The notes below the pieces were generated by a model. It saw only the letters and a program-made list of their open reading frames with translations. It ran no database searches and was not told where the DNA came from. The position numbers and the translations under genes are program-made. 64,000 nucleotides of DNA from Dactylis glomerata (Eukaryota; Streptophyta; Magnoliopsida; Poales; Poaceae): NCBI GenBank assembly GCA_007115705.1, contig QXEO01000156.1, positions 791,846 to 855,845 of the forward strand. The letters are read 5' to 3'. How positions within the stretch are numbered: the stretch's first letter is position 1; the number at the start of each line of letters is the position of its first letter. Positions 23,098 to 35,142 of the stretch are shown piece by piece.

Positions 23098-25939
23098 CCA
23101 TGACGCGATACCCTGCCAGCGACCGCACCACCTCCGGCGTCCATCCAGAAGCCCACGACGCGACATCCCAAGACCGGAGATAAGCTGGCGGCGCCTCCTG
23201 TGGGAGGAGCACCCTTGAGGCCGAAGAACATCAAGGCTAATGCGGGGAAGTGCGGCAAACGGCCGACACCAACAGCCGAGCAGTTGCGGGCGCCGTTGAC
23301 TCCCCCACCGCCACCCGGACCACCTGCGCTGCCGGATGGAGCCGCTGGCGTCGCGCGACATGTTTGATGAAGGGCTCAAAGGTATGATTTTTTTTATTTT
23401 CAATTAGATAAGTGGATATGTTGTAGTTGTAGATAATGAAATGCAATGTTTAGATGCAATGGTGTTTAATATGCAATGTTTATATGATAAAATATGTGTG
23501 CATGCATACAAATGTAAAATGTTTTGTGATATCTTGTCTCAGTTTTATTTGATGTAGTGTAGATGATGACACATTTTTTGCATCCATGAAATTTCAAACA
23601 TCACAAGAGCAATATTATGAGCAACAAAATATTGGACCATCACAAGAATATGAGCAACAAAATGATAATTTGGAGTATGAAGGTGAGATTGATGGTGAAG
23701 GTTCGTGGAGCCACCGAGGAATGGGAGAGCGCGCAACTACACCATGGATGAAGACATTTTGCTTTCCATCACGTGGAAGCAAGTGGGAATGGATGCTACC
23801 GTGGGCACGGATCAAAAGGAAGACACATATTGGACAAATATGAAGGAGTTCTTTGATGCTCACAATAAAAGTGGATATGAGCAAATGGATAGATCTTTTC
23901 GCTCCCGGTGGGGTGTCATTTCATCGGAATGACAAAAGTGGTCGTCTATGTTGGCAAACGTTGACAAGATAAACCCAAGTGGAACCAATGACAAGGATAG
24001 GGTAATTTGTTTTCTTTCTTGCTATTCCATTTCTTGTATGGGCTAAATTTGTTTTCTTTCTTGCTATTCCTATTTTTTGTATGTGCCAAATTTATTTTCC
24101 TTCTTACTATCTCTTGTATGTTTAGGTCCAAATTGCACAAAGTATGTTCAAGGGAAAACCAAAGAAGACCAAGAGGGGAAAGGAGGTACATGGCAAGCCT
24201 TCCACATTGCATCATTGGTGTGCAGAGCTAGAACATTGTGAGAAATGGAAGAACCATGATGTGTTGGAGGTACCAATAAGAAGCTTGAAGAGCTCTATGG
24301 GAGTTGCTACAATCCTTGATGAAGATGAGTCATCAAGTGATGATGGCAGAGAAGCCCAACTCCAAACTCCATTGCCAAAACCAAAAGACTTGTTGGAAGG
24401 AGGCAAATGAAAGAAAAGGGCCGGAGGACCAGAGACGATGTCATCTCAAGATCATTTGAAGCTATTGTCAACGTCCGCAAAGAAATGCCCGAGGAGAGAA
24501 AGATCACTAGGAGGATGGAAAAGGAGGAGAACCAGTTGGCCGAGGAGAGAATGATGGCAATGGATGAGAGGATGACGGCGACCCAAGAGAGGTTGGTGGC
24601 AACGGAGGAGAGGAAGGTGGTCATGAAAAAAACTCTCCGATTGATGGAGCAAGATAGGAATATTTTCTTCATGGATACAAGCAATCTTGATGACAAACAA
24701 AAGGAATATTTTAACCTTTGTCATGATCATGTGTTGGCATAAAGAAGAATGATGGGAATTTACTTGAATATCTATATCACTATATAGTGTACCAATTTTG
24801 AATGGAACCTACACCATCAAGGCATCAACTACAACCATTGATATTCTAAATCCAATGGCCGAGAACCACAGGATTCGCGGTGAATAGTAGGATCCATGGT
24901 ACCTCCACAACATTCCAGAACCGCCTACTCTCGCGTGTCGCGTCTTCTTCCCTGTAAAAGATATTCAGCATGCTTTGTGGGCCATGTTACGGTATGAGTG
25001 GCTCATGTATTCAGAGAAGGGAGATGGTGGCCTGGACCCTGGAGGACATCCCTGTGAGGTGAATGAGAAGGTAAAGTATACCTCAAGAAAAATGAGAAGC
25101 TAAAGTAAACAACTGATTACATGGGCCCATCTTTTATGTCATTTTTTAAAAAAATCCTTCTCTCCTCCACCAGACAATTGGATTGATAATGCTTAATTTC
25201 TGCGTTGGACAATATTATCTTGCCAAAATCCATTTTGGCTCATAGCTGCACATAGCCTATTGGCTATTGCATAAAAATATTTTTTTGAAATGACTATTTT
25301 TTTATAAAATATTTGCATCTGAATAATTTATGTTCGCAAATAAAATTTCAGGAAAGAGAAAAAAAAGTCTGGCACGTGTAAATAAGATAATTATTTATGT
25401 TCCAATATGACTATTTATGGGACATTTTTTCTCTTACTACGCAAGCCATAATTTTTTTAGCAAAACTTCATGTACCAACATAGAATGTCTAGATATACAA
25501 GTGAACTGTCTTTTATGCAATTTTTATAATGTGTGCATCTACACCCCAAAACACCACCTCCTTAATCAGAATCTACTATATTATTGAGTCTACAACTTTG
25601 TTTCCATCACTAAAATAAATATATGATATTGAGACATGCATTGCACGTGCATGTAGACTAGTATACATTGGGAGGTATGGGAGCTCCGACGGTAGGCATG
25701 GGAGGAGCACCACTTGGCGGTGGCATGGGAGCTTCGATTGAAGGCATGGGAGGTGCACCATTATATTTGGTGGTGGCATCGGAGCACCGATGAGAGGATT
25801 TATGTGTTCCATGGCAGCTCCAATTCCTCCCTCAGTTGGCGGCATTGGAGCTTCGTCCGGTGGTGACATGGGCTCCGACATGTCAAATGAAGAGGCGCCA
25901 GAAGATGGAGATGACAATGGAGGAGAAGATAATGCGTGA
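23098..25939 (+). pseudogene. Myb/SANT-like, NAM-associated (Harbinger ORF1 type) pseudogene
   Basis: Related in my judgment to grass proteins with an N-terminal Pro-rich part, a trihelix/Myb-like DNA-binding domain and a NAM-associated C-terminus. Pieces in order: Pro-rich exon (about 23115-23370, with RPKNIKANAGKCGKRPTP); Gln/Glu-rich stretch (23564-23700); Myb-like domain with three spaced Trp residues (23740-23940); NAM-associated region (24126-24740, charged helical, ending DDKQKEYFNLCHDHVLA); Gly/Met-rich tail (25668-25939, repeats of GGMGAP, ending in TGA at 25937). Breaks: frameshift near 23700, TGA at about 23931 where Cys is expected, frameshift near 24390, TAA at about 24740, the Helitron at 24771-25661, and a frameshift near 25760. 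Intron 24000-24125 contains a short tandem repeat. Not functional. Confidence 0.7.
24771..25661 (+). mobile_element. Non-autonomous Helitron, 891 bp
   Basis: Starts TCTATATCAC immediately after an A (24770) and ends CTAG at 25661 immediately before a T (25662), the A|T insertion rule of Helitrons without target duplication. A perfect 7-bp stem hairpin (ACATGCA at 25634-25640 with TGCATGT at 25648-25654) lies three bases before the CTAG end. Removing it rejoins the NAM-like gene from its DHVLA...RRMMGI segment to the Gly/Met-rich tail. No Rep/helicase coding and no recognised captured gene inside. Confidence 0.82.
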
Positions 25940-26367
25940 TGCCGGTTTGCGCTATTTCTATCTCCATTGTCTCATTTGCTTGTGTTGAACTTTTGCGATC
26001 ATTTGAACTATGATATGATCATGAAGCTATGATGCATTATATCTTGAACTATTATTTTCTATGTGTGTGTGCCCAATTCTTCAAAAAATGTGTGGATTCA
26101 TATGTGTATTTGATCATATTATTGCAATGCTACAGTCTTTTGCGCATGCTGTATTTCAACTGGCCTGGTAAAACGTGTGTCACATCCACATTGGTTTTTC
26201 ACGTGTCTCAAATGGCCACAATATCACCGACACCATAAACAACTAAATTAGACTCCGTAAATTGGTGGACGTGTGCGGCAAAAACACATGTATCTTGGAG
26301 ATGCTCTTGCCAAAAAAAAAGATAGTGGCAACGGAGGGGCGCTCCTATACAACGGTTTAAGCGCTGG

Positions 26368-26701
26368 TGACAAGGGTATAGATAATAGAGCCCGTCAGTT
26401 GAGTACCCCTTAGGCCCGTTAAGCTAGGCCCAATTGTAATACTAGTCGAAATACGAGTTCATGTCGTATATCGATATTGTAATCTGTATCGGATCCCTCC
26501 CGATCCTTGAGACCTGGCCACCTATATATAGGGGCCAGGAGGGGACGGTGAGGGACAGATTGAAAGCAAGCCAGGTTTACACCCACGTTTACTTTCGATA
26601 CACACCTTGTTTGACTGATTTTACCTTCGAGTTCATCCGACGCCCTGTCTCCCCGATCCTAAGTCCTTCATCTAGGATGTTTGTCGAGATAACCCTCATC
26701 A
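26368..26701 (+). repeat. Putative 5' LTR of the gypsy element
   Basis: The right edge is firm because CA at 26700-26701 precedes the primer-binding-like site. The left edge is a guess from the TG at 26368. Confidence 0.5.
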
Positions 26702-26747
26702 ATTGGCGCCGACCGTGGAGACTCTAGGCGTTGGAATCATAAATTCG

Positions 26748-29054
26748 ATGGCTTTTTCGCTTTTAGCCAACGGCAATCCGGAAGTCGACAAAATTCAGAT
26801 ACCCTTCGGAACCGTCGATTTTCAACCTCACCAGTCAAGTTTCACGCAATTATTTGAGAGCATGGATCAAGATATGGATTTGAAGATCGGAAGTCTAAAC
26901 TTTCGCGTCGGATCATTAGGTCCGATTCGCCTTTCAGATCCGGCGAAACCGGGTCCGTCGGCAAGTGAATCCAAGACAGTAGCAATGTCGGAATTATCAG
27001 AAGGCTCTTCCAGCGAGGTAAACTCGCCGGTCAGCTTAGCAGAAACAGAAGAAGGAAAAATCGCAGGAGGCGACGAAACCATGGAGAATTTTGACTTAGA
27101 GGTTCAACTCGAAGATCTCATGATCTGCAACGACGATACCTCAGACAAATCCACAGACACCTGGAAGACAGAATTAGAGCTTTCTGAAGATGACAATTCA
27201 ATCTTCTCAAATTTCAACAGTAAACTCGACAATCGATACCAGGTACTCGCCATTGTAGGAGACAACTCAGAAGAGCTCGACGAAAACAACAATCCAGTGC
27301 TCAACCCTGCAAACATAAACAGAGGAGCGAACCACTTAGCAGAAGGAGAAACTGCATACTCCCTCGCAACTAGGGAGAAAGTTTGACTATCAGTCGATGA
27401 GTGGAGAACAATCAAGACAGCCGTGGAGCACGGCACGCCAATACCAATAAACTCCAGCAAGAATATGCTTTTGGGGTACCACTACGCCCTAAGGCAGCAG
27501 GCGAAGCAACTAGCGTAGGAGAGGATTGAAATACAGAAAAGGAAAGACTCAGCCATTGCAGCAAGCGACGCTGCTCGCAGAGCACGTAGCGACACGTCAT
27601 ACACAAACAACAAAAGGCATCGTCGACACGGATCAAGGTTCGAAAACCTCGAGTACCCAGAAAGACAAAGTATCTCTAAAAACCTCGACTCGTCCTTCCT
27701 ATCGGTCGACGAGCAAAGAAACATTATACCAAAAACTCCTGAAGTAGCACTGGTAGCAGCTCAAGCATACTTACATACAACACGACTAAATCCAGGAGAT
27801 CCAAGGGAGCATATGCACCGTGCAACACTAAATGGATTGAAGATGGTAGGCAACAAATTATCAGCAAGAGAAGAGGAGGCATATCGCAACAAAGGAACCC
27901 ATAAGCCAAGATCACCACGCCGTCACAATAGTCCTCGGCACAGGAGCAGCAGTCGACGATCTAGAACACCATCACCAAGGCGACACAAAAGCCCGAAGTA
28001 CGGAGGAACCCGAAGATCCAGGTCTCCAAACAAGGCGTACGATTACGAAGACGGCGAAAATGAGATGGGGGCATCATACTTTACCCACAGGGTTCGCACC
28101 ACGCCAGTACCCAAAGGTTTCAAACTACCCCATGATCAGCAAAAGTACGATGGATCCCAGGAGCCACAATCATAGCTCTCGGATTATCTGCAAGCAGTAA
28201 AAATATTGGGAGGAACCAAGGAAACAGCTATGCAAAGTTTACAATTACACCTCACCGGCACGGCTAGGTCATGGTTGAGAAAATTAGAAAAAGAAACAAT
28301 TGGAAGCTGGGAAGAGCTCACAAAGCAATTCACGAGTAACTTTAAGTCGACATATAAGCGGTCAGCATCCATAGAAGAAGTTAAAGCCTGCGTACAGCAA
28401 CGCGGTGAGACATTAAGGGCATATATCCAAAGATGGAGCATCATAAAAAATTCAGCAGTCGAAGTATCAGATGAAAGAGCAATAGACGCAATTATAGTCG
28501 GGTTAAGGCGAGGAGACCTAGTCGAAGAGATGGGCAGAATCAAGCCGAAAACAGTATCAGATTTAATGGATATAGCAAACAAATTTACAGATGGAGAAGA
28601 TGCGTGCAACAACAAACGAACACGATCGCCAGAGAATAATAGAGGAAACACATATGGAGGCCAAAAGAGGAGATCCCGCAATTACGATAACTATGGCTCT
28701 CACAGCCAAGTAGCCGCAGGATACAAGAATAATAGCTACCAAGGGAACGACCGTAAAAGCTCGGGATATCGTAGTTACGAAAAAGAAGACTACAAAAAGT
28801 TTCAGACAAGAGAATCCAGGAAGTACAACCCATCACCAGAAGATATGCTAAACGGACCATGTCATATAAACTCCGCGTTTGTTGATGGGAAACGAGTATC
28901 CAGGCACGCAATAAAAGATTGCACAACGTTCTTAAAACTACAGGAAGCAGCACTAAACAAGCAAGCCGAAGCAAAACGACAATGCGCCTGCAAATCAGCA
29001 AGGAAACAATGGAGTTCCTCAAAATCAAGACCAGCCGAACCAGGGACGCGGTGA
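26748..29054 (+). pseudogene. Gypsy gag polyprotein, three in-frame stops and a 3' frameshift
   Basis: Retrotransposon capsid protein. One frame runs from ATG 26748 to 28980 or so and is interrupted only by TGA (27384-27386), TAG (27516-27518) and TAG (28173-28175). Order: acidic N-terminal part; Ser/Arg-rich stretch (27900-28030, SPRRH and RRSRSP motifs); the conserved gag core (28190-28600, with GTARSWLRKLEKETIGSWEELTKQF and ETLRAYIQRW); then a basic Asn/Tyr-rich tail. After about 28980 the continuation is in a different frame. All three stops can be explained by single C-to-T or G-to-A changes. Confidence 0.75.
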
Positions 29055-29169
29055 CGACGGAGGATATGTTCCATCTAAAGGGCACATCACAGCAATGATA
29101 CAGCCTGCGCCAAAGTCAAACAAAGAGGAAAAGAGCATTACTCGCCAAGTCAACCTAGCAGTAACCTTT

Positions 29170-29690
29170 AGCGGATCCCGGACGGCCGGGCCATGAAGCA
29201 GCTCGATCGGTCTATATCGCTCTGCTATTTTTTTCATGGTGCTGCATACTGGTTCGTTTTCTCTCGTTCGAAAATTTTGTTCAAAATAAAAAATAGTTTA
29301 AATTTGAAATTACTCAGATTTAAAATTGTAAAAATTTAAAATTGTTTAATTTCTAAAATTTTCAGATTTAGAATTGTTCAGATTTCAAATTATTCAATTT
29401 CAGAAAATGTTCGCAGTTTCAAAAAATGTTCAGTTTTTAAAAATATTTTGAAAAATATTCACATTTGAAAATGTTCAGAAAATTTAAAAGTTGCATGAAA
29501 ACCTGACCTAAAAAAACCAAAAAAACCGCCCCTTGAAAACAAAAAACCAGAATAAATTCGACGACCAGAAAAATAGAAAATCGACAAACCAGCAACCAGA
29601 GAAAAACCTGCTGGAGGTATCCAGAACCTTCCCAAAATCGGAATGAACCACACGTTTGGCTGGGGCGTCCGTTTCGTAACGGACGCTTAA
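29170..29690. mobile_element. Candidate AT-rich MULE/MITE truncating the gypsy element
   Basis: The gypsy similarity ends at about 29169. The next 520 bp has a GC-richer start (TTTAGCGGATCCCGGACGG), an AT-rich middle of AAATTT/TTCAGA units, and a GC-richer end whose reverse complement begins TTAAGCGTCCGTTACG. This organisation resembles the MULE at 14448-15118. No target duplication was identified. Confidence 0.35.
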
Positions 29691-30719
29691 TGCATCAAAT
29701 AGGTTTTGCCGCATCGGAGGGAGAGGGGAGACCGGCAAAAAGCTATAGGCAATTGGGGCCCCATGATTTAAGAACTGCAAGGCCCAAATCAAGTTATTTT
29801 CCCTCTGCGCCTCCATATCGAAATTCCTGGCTTTTCTGTAATAAAAATATCGCAAAATCTAATTATTGCCAGGGCACTCTGTGGTCTTACACGGTGCTCC
29901 CATCTCGCCCCTGTCCGATCTCAATCGTGTGGCTCGCTAGCACCGACGCAAACGTCCAAATAAACGACCTTGTCCGGCGACTGTTCCAAGGCAAGTCGTC
30001 CTCATCCTCTCTCCTCTCTCTCCCCCGCGTGTGTTTGCTCGCTCTTCCCGCGCTGATCTCCCCCACCAAATCAGCTTCGGCGGCGGCAACTGGAGTGCCG
30101 GGGAGCAGCGGGGGTGGTTCTGCTGGTTTGGTGGGAGTAGTGGGGCATCTTTTTTCCGTCTCGGTTGCGCGGATCTACCCGGCGGAGGCGGGATTTTGGG
30201 TGTTGAACGCATTTGAGGCTCGGGGGTGGATGTGCTTGGAGACGTCGGCGCGAGAGGATTTAGCGATGTGGTACTGCGTCCAGACCACGGTGGTGATTCC
30301 TGAGCTGGTGAGTGATTCTGTCCCAAACATTCACCCCAGTTTATCTCCCGCAGTGGTGATTTAGTGGTCGATTTGCGTTCGATTTCTAGTGGCGGAGACA
30401 CAGGCTTGGTTAGGACGGAAAGCCCCCTGCGTTCCTGGTGGCATATTCCCAGTCCATTTTGTAGAACTGAACGGCAAGTTTAGACCTCATTTTGTGTAGC
30501 TATGACCGGATCTCTGAATTTTTTTTGTTAAAAAAGCTTTTAGGCATGTTCATGTATCGTTGATCAGATATTCATCTGTTTTGGGCTAAATATCATCATG
30601 TTTTTGTAAAAAAATAGTGGTCGTAACTAGAGCTGTATATATTTTTCAGTACATCTAAATTTTATGTACATACTGATGCTATATTTTTGACATACCTGAA
30701 TTTAATTTTTTACTACTTT

Positions 30720-31360
30720 TTTTAAAATATCTGGATGTATATTTTCCCATTGCTGTATGTAAATAACAAATAAAACTATTAATGTTAGATGTATGTTCTT
30801 GCAATTTTTTTTGAGGTTTTCATCATACATGGATTAAGTATAACTAGCACAATATATGTGTGTTGCTATGGTTGCTGCTCGCTGGTGAACTTGATTGACT
30901 GCCGATAGAAGAATCGGCTTCCTCAACCTTTTATACACATGCATGCTAGTTGCCCTGATACCGCGATGCAATACTGATTTGGATACTGTTAGATGTATTT
31001 TTATGAACTCAAGTTATTTTTCAGTAATGGTTAATGCATAATCCTTTTCAGGTTATAAATATTAGTAAAAAATACACCCTGGGTCTATGGCTAAATCTGC
31101 AGGATGAACTTTTTTGTACTACTTATTATTGATATATGGTTATTGCATAATCCTTTTTCAGGATTATACATCACTGCATGTATATTTACCATTTTATATG
31201 TAAATAACAAGTAAAATCACTACAGTTAGATGTTTTTTTCCTGAACTTTGAAGTTATTTTTCCACTACTGGTCAATGCATAATCCTTTTAGGATGTAAAT
31301 ATTAGAGAAAATATACAGGCTGGGGTGTATGGCTAAATCTGCAGGATGTTTTTTTTGGCC
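30720..31360 (+). repeat. Imperfect ~240-bp tandem repeat
   Basis: The series GTATGTAAATAACAA...GTTAGATGTA...GGTTAATGCATAATCC...TATGGCTAAATCTGCAGGATG occurs at about 30740-31105 and again at about 31185-31348, with small indels. Unit ends are inferred by eye. Confidence 0.7.
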
Positions 31361-31799
31361 TCCTGACACGGAGGCCTTTGGGAGGATCTGCTGGTGGGGC
31401 GGTCGGGTCCTCCTGATTCTACGATTCCGGCGACGAGAGGGGCGCTGTGGTAGGGTGGGAGGGTGGTTTCCGAGCCAAGCTTCATGGCTGGGAGCCGTCG
31501 TGACGCTGGGCTGCGTTGTTCCTGGTGCTTCTCCATTCCAACAACCTCAGGCTGCAGAAGGTGAGATTTTGCTTCGCCCTTGATGGTTGTATGGTTTCGC
31601 ATGATGATATTGATGCATGGTTGGTGAGAGATTGCGAATCCATGGCCACTCTGTTATTGCTACATCGAGAAGTATGGATGGATGTAAGAATAACAGTGTT
31701 TCCTCCAATTATGGCTGTAATTTTTGAAATCAGATGTACTTTCTATCTTCTTTTTACATCCAGGATGATGAAAGACTCAAGGTGTTTTTTTTCCCAATT

Positions 31800-32070
31800 C
31801 CGGATGAAACTTATGCATCTGGCTGTATTTTTTTATCTTTTTCTACATCCAGAATGTATTTTTCTATCTTTTTATACATCTAGAATGTTGAATGGGTCAA
31901 TGTGTAAAGCACTAGTATGTTTGGATCACAGCTTTGGTGCATCTGGATGTAATTTTGTCTTTCTTCTACATCCAGAATGTCTAATGGATCAAGGTGTACA
32001 ACACTATGTTTGCGATCCCAATTTTGGTGCATTTTGATGTAATTTTTATCTATTTTTATATCCACCGCTA
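31800..32070 (+). repeat. Imperfect ~100-bp tandem repeat
   Basis: Three copies of GCATCTGG(A/C)TGTA-ATTTT...CTACATCCAGAATGT followed by (A/G)ATGG(A/G)TCAA(G/T)GTGTA occur in a row, with the last copy most diverged. Confidence 0.65.
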
Positions 32071-34131
32071 CTATTTTTACATCCTCAATTGGAACAAAAG
32101 TTACAAAGTATATCAAAAGTACAAATCCATAATTGTTACTTTCCACCACTGCCTTTTTACATCCTTTAGGCCAGATTTGCATTTACTTTGTGTTTTATTT
32201 TTCTGGATTGGCAGAACAAGGATGTGGATCTATGCAATCAAGAATTTTTTTTTCTCTCGCCATGAACTTGAGACGGAGCACAGGGGAGTTGAAAGTAGAA
32301 GGACGCTCTCTTCCTGTGTGGTATTTCACGGAAAGACACAGCCGCGCAGGAGACGGAAACGTGGAAATTTGGACTTTTCTATTATTTGGAACGTGTGGTG
32401 ATGTCAGACAGTTATCTTTCTCTATTTGGGTGGGGCACCCCCTAAGACTAACCAGTGCCTGGGCACTGTGTAGCCACGCCCAATACAAATTCCTGGCTTA
32501 TGCAAAAAATGTTCCTCACAGAGTCGCTGTCTGAACCAGTTCGGCACACCGGTGACCGGCCGTCCGGTGGTCAATTCTGGCGCGCCGGGAGGATATCCGC
32601 ATATCCTGAACAGACGAAACGAAAACGAAAGGCGGCTCGCACGATCAGGGCTCGCCACGCCTCCTCCCTCCGTGCGGCCGTGTGGGGGTAGCTGTTGCCA
32701 CATGCGTCTACGTGCCAAGCATTCGCCCGCCGGCGGTCACCTGGCCATGATCGGATGGGGGCGAGCAGTACTCGTCGCTCTCGAATCCACTCACCGCCCA
32801 CGTTTCCCTCCGCCAGATACGTACGACATACTCGACCCCGCGGTCTCCTGTCGCGCCGCTGATCTGGATACACCAGCTAGGCGGCGAAGCAACTCGAAAA
32901 CGGCTTTTGAGCCCTCGGGGACGGAAGGGCCGTTTGATGTCTCATCCGATCTGATCGCGCGATCGGGGACTTGTTCGCGCGCCGCGTATCAATCAGCAAG
33001 GAGACGAACCCGCGCCGATCTAATCTAGAGTATCAATCATCCTCATTCCTCGCACGGAGGTACAGCCACTCTGCATATACTAACCGACGTCTTTCTTTGT
33101 TTTCTCCTCGATCGGGGGCTAGGTTGCATAATCTGTGCATATACTAGCCAATGTGTGTGTCCGTCAGTGTTTTAGTATCATAATCTGGGCGTTCCGATCC
33201 CTGGCTGCTTGCGGAAACCTTATCCTCATCTGTTTGTTTGATCCTTTGCGACAGAGATCGACGTCAGTCCGAGATTGTTCTCATCTCCAAATAAATTTGG
33301 AAGAACAGCATACAGAGAATGTGCTTGGTCGTCGCCTCTATTTCTTTACGCACCGAGATGGCCGTGATCGAGCCCAGGAGGCGAGGGCCGGCCGGCCAGT
33401 CTACCTACTCCGACAAGTCGGCATCGTATTAAAACAACCGTAGCACGTTTGGGATCACAAATTCACAGACGGCTTTCCATCGGCTTCGATAACTACCCCT
33501 GCTCTGGATTAGACCGCTGCGAGCTGTGTGAGTGAGATTAATGTGCTGATCTGTGCGCCTAAAATGCATGATCGCTGGCAGCTCAAGTCAGCCATCATCG
33601 TGATAGCTAGACTCCAAATTATGATCATAAGGTACATTGAACTTTCCCGCTTCTTCTTCCCCTCGATCGTCGACCAGCGGTCCGCTTCGACCACAATACT
33701 CATCCTCCAATCAACGTATATAATGGATGGATACAGGACAGCCAATACGAAATCGCGGCTCCTGGTCATCCTAAGAGGGAGTCTCCACTACTCTAATCTC
33801 GACAATGATGCATACATCTCTCGCACGAATAATACAGTATATAGAACTCGGATAGCTAGCTCCTATATATGTGACTCCATGACTGGACATCGTGATTACA
33901 CTGGACTAATCTCTAAACGGGGATCTGCATACATACATTACCTTTTTTCTAACAAGGTGTATATATAGTACATACATTAGCTTTCTGATACTTCCAGGTA
34001 GGGCCACCCACGAATAATTGAGACATGTCCCATCAAAGAGGAGACATGGAGACAATGAGTGTAGTACTACTACCTGTATAATGTTTCTTTGAACAACTTG
34101 TTTAGCATATTTCGCAGAAGGGCATTGGATC

Positions 34132-35142
34132 TGTTGGAATTTGGCTGTGGGCTTTGGTCCATGGCCCAATACAAATTCTGAAATTCTCTTGGTCCATTCA
34201 TGCCTAGCAGGGGATGGCACCAAAGTTTAGTCCCACCTTGCTAGTTTGAAGGGAGTTGCACTAATATATATAGTGGGGTGTTCTACTACCTCCTAAAGTG
34301 AGAGAAGAGGAGAGACTTACACGCGCGCTCCTCCTCCTCCGCCGCCCGCCTCGCCACGACGCGCGCGCGCGCCGCGGTTTGCGGAATTGTGCCTCGGTGC
34401 CGAGCTTACTTATCTTTTTGCTGTTCGGGAAAATTACTGTGCGAGTTATTTTTCTATCAGCCATTTCCGGTTTTTCCGGATCGTAGGCTGTTACTAACTC
34501 GGACGTGGGCTGCGCCCCACGTCTTACCCGAGCGGCGCTATATAAGCAGGCTTAGGCGCAAACCCTAATCACGCTGTATCACATCCCGTCTCTCGCCTCC
34601 AGAGCCTTGCGCCGCCGCTACACCTTCTCCATCCCCTCTTCCGGCGTGCACCAGACGACGGGACAGTAGGCCTCCGGAACCCCGCCTCTTGTGAACCTGT
34701 ACGGGTGAGGGGCGATCAGGTTTTTGGGGAGCGCTTCTGCGCGACTACTGAAGGCATCATGTCGACCGACGACTCCTTCCCCGACGAGGACTTCTTCCCG
34801 GACATCAGCAGCCTGTACATCGACGACATGGCTGACGACGCTGGTGCCAACGCCAACATGAACCTCAACGTCAACGCGAACCTCAACGCCAACGCGAATC
34901 TGAACGCGAACGTGAATCCTCCTGCAGCACCGTATGCAATCTGTACCCATCTTTTACAGTTTATGTTACAGTTTCTTGTACTAGCGTTTGGAGTAGATGT
35001 GATCTGTTTATCTGTGCTAGATGTGATCTGTTCGTCTATTCTGCTAGTATGCATGATTAGGTTAATTCCTGCAATTATCATCATGCTTTATTATTGGTTA
35101 TTTCGGATTAAATTTTATGGTAAATTGCTTATATTTTCAACA
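34132..35142 (+). repeat. 5' LTR of the copia element
   Basis: Contains a TATA box (TATATAAG, about 34539-34546), a CG-dinucleotide run, the gag start codon (34759), an Asn-rich repeat and an intron-like T-rich segment up to its end. U3 is probably 34132 to about 34570; the rest is R/U5. Confidence 0.93.
34539..34546 (+). promoter_or_regulatory. TATA box of the copia LTR promoter
   Basis: TATATAAG in a GC-rich setting, followed about 30 bp later by the expected transcription start. It is conserved in the 3' LTR near 40106. Confidence 0.6.

Larger units (their letters stand above)
22733..26306 (+). mobile_element. PIF/Harbinger-type element carrying a Myb/NAM-like ORF, with a nested Helitron
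   Basis: The ends are GAGCATCTTCAACC (22733) and, on the reverse strand, GAGCATCTCCAAG (ending 26306), the terminal type common in grass Harbinger/Tourist elements. The flanks are TTA on the left and TTG on the right, one base off the TTA duplication this superfamily makes. It holds a decayed gene of the Myb-like ORF1 type found with these transposons. No DDE transposase was seen. An 891-bp Helitron (24771-25661) interrupts the gene. Confidence 0.65.
26368..29169 (+). mobile_element. Truncated Ty3/gypsy retrotransposon (5' LTR plus gag)
   Basis: A putative 5' LTR (about 26368-26701, TG...CA, with TATA-like CTATATATAGGGG near 26521) is followed directly by a primer-site-like TTGGCGCCGACCGTGG (26703 on), the class seen in grass gypsy elements. 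A gag frame follows. Sequence typical of the gag/protease border (EEKSITRQVNLAVT) runs to about 29169 and then stops abruptly; protease, polymerase and the 3' LTR are absent. The left LTR edge is uncertain because no second copy exists to compare. Confidence 0.7.
29691..34126. other. Gene-poor stretch, no coding gene supported
   Basis: 29980-30330 is GC-rich with a donor-like CTGAGCTG|GTGAGTG at 30309, and 31440-31560 is GC-rich ending CTGCAGAAG|GTGAG. These could be exons of a non-coding or decayed transcript, but no conserved protein is readable. 30720-31360 and 31800-32070 hold tandem repeats (listed separately). 32500-33060 is GC-rich with no recognised frame. 33060-34126 is mixed sequence ending in the copia target site GGATC. 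Confidence 0.4.

Noticed and set aside
29690..30364. 224-codon frame starting near a CT-rich leader
   Set aside because: The translation resembles no protein. The donor-like site at 30309 could belong to a non-coding exon, but nothing downstream continues a protein.
34860..34920. Short regular repeat in the copia LTR as a CRISPR-like array
   Set aside because: It is a coding Asn-rich minisatellite of 12-18 bp units without spacers, in a plant genome.
34716..35084. Antisense frame in the copia LTR
   Set aside because: It arises from the Asn-codon repeat read on the other strand and is copied in both LTRs. No independent support.
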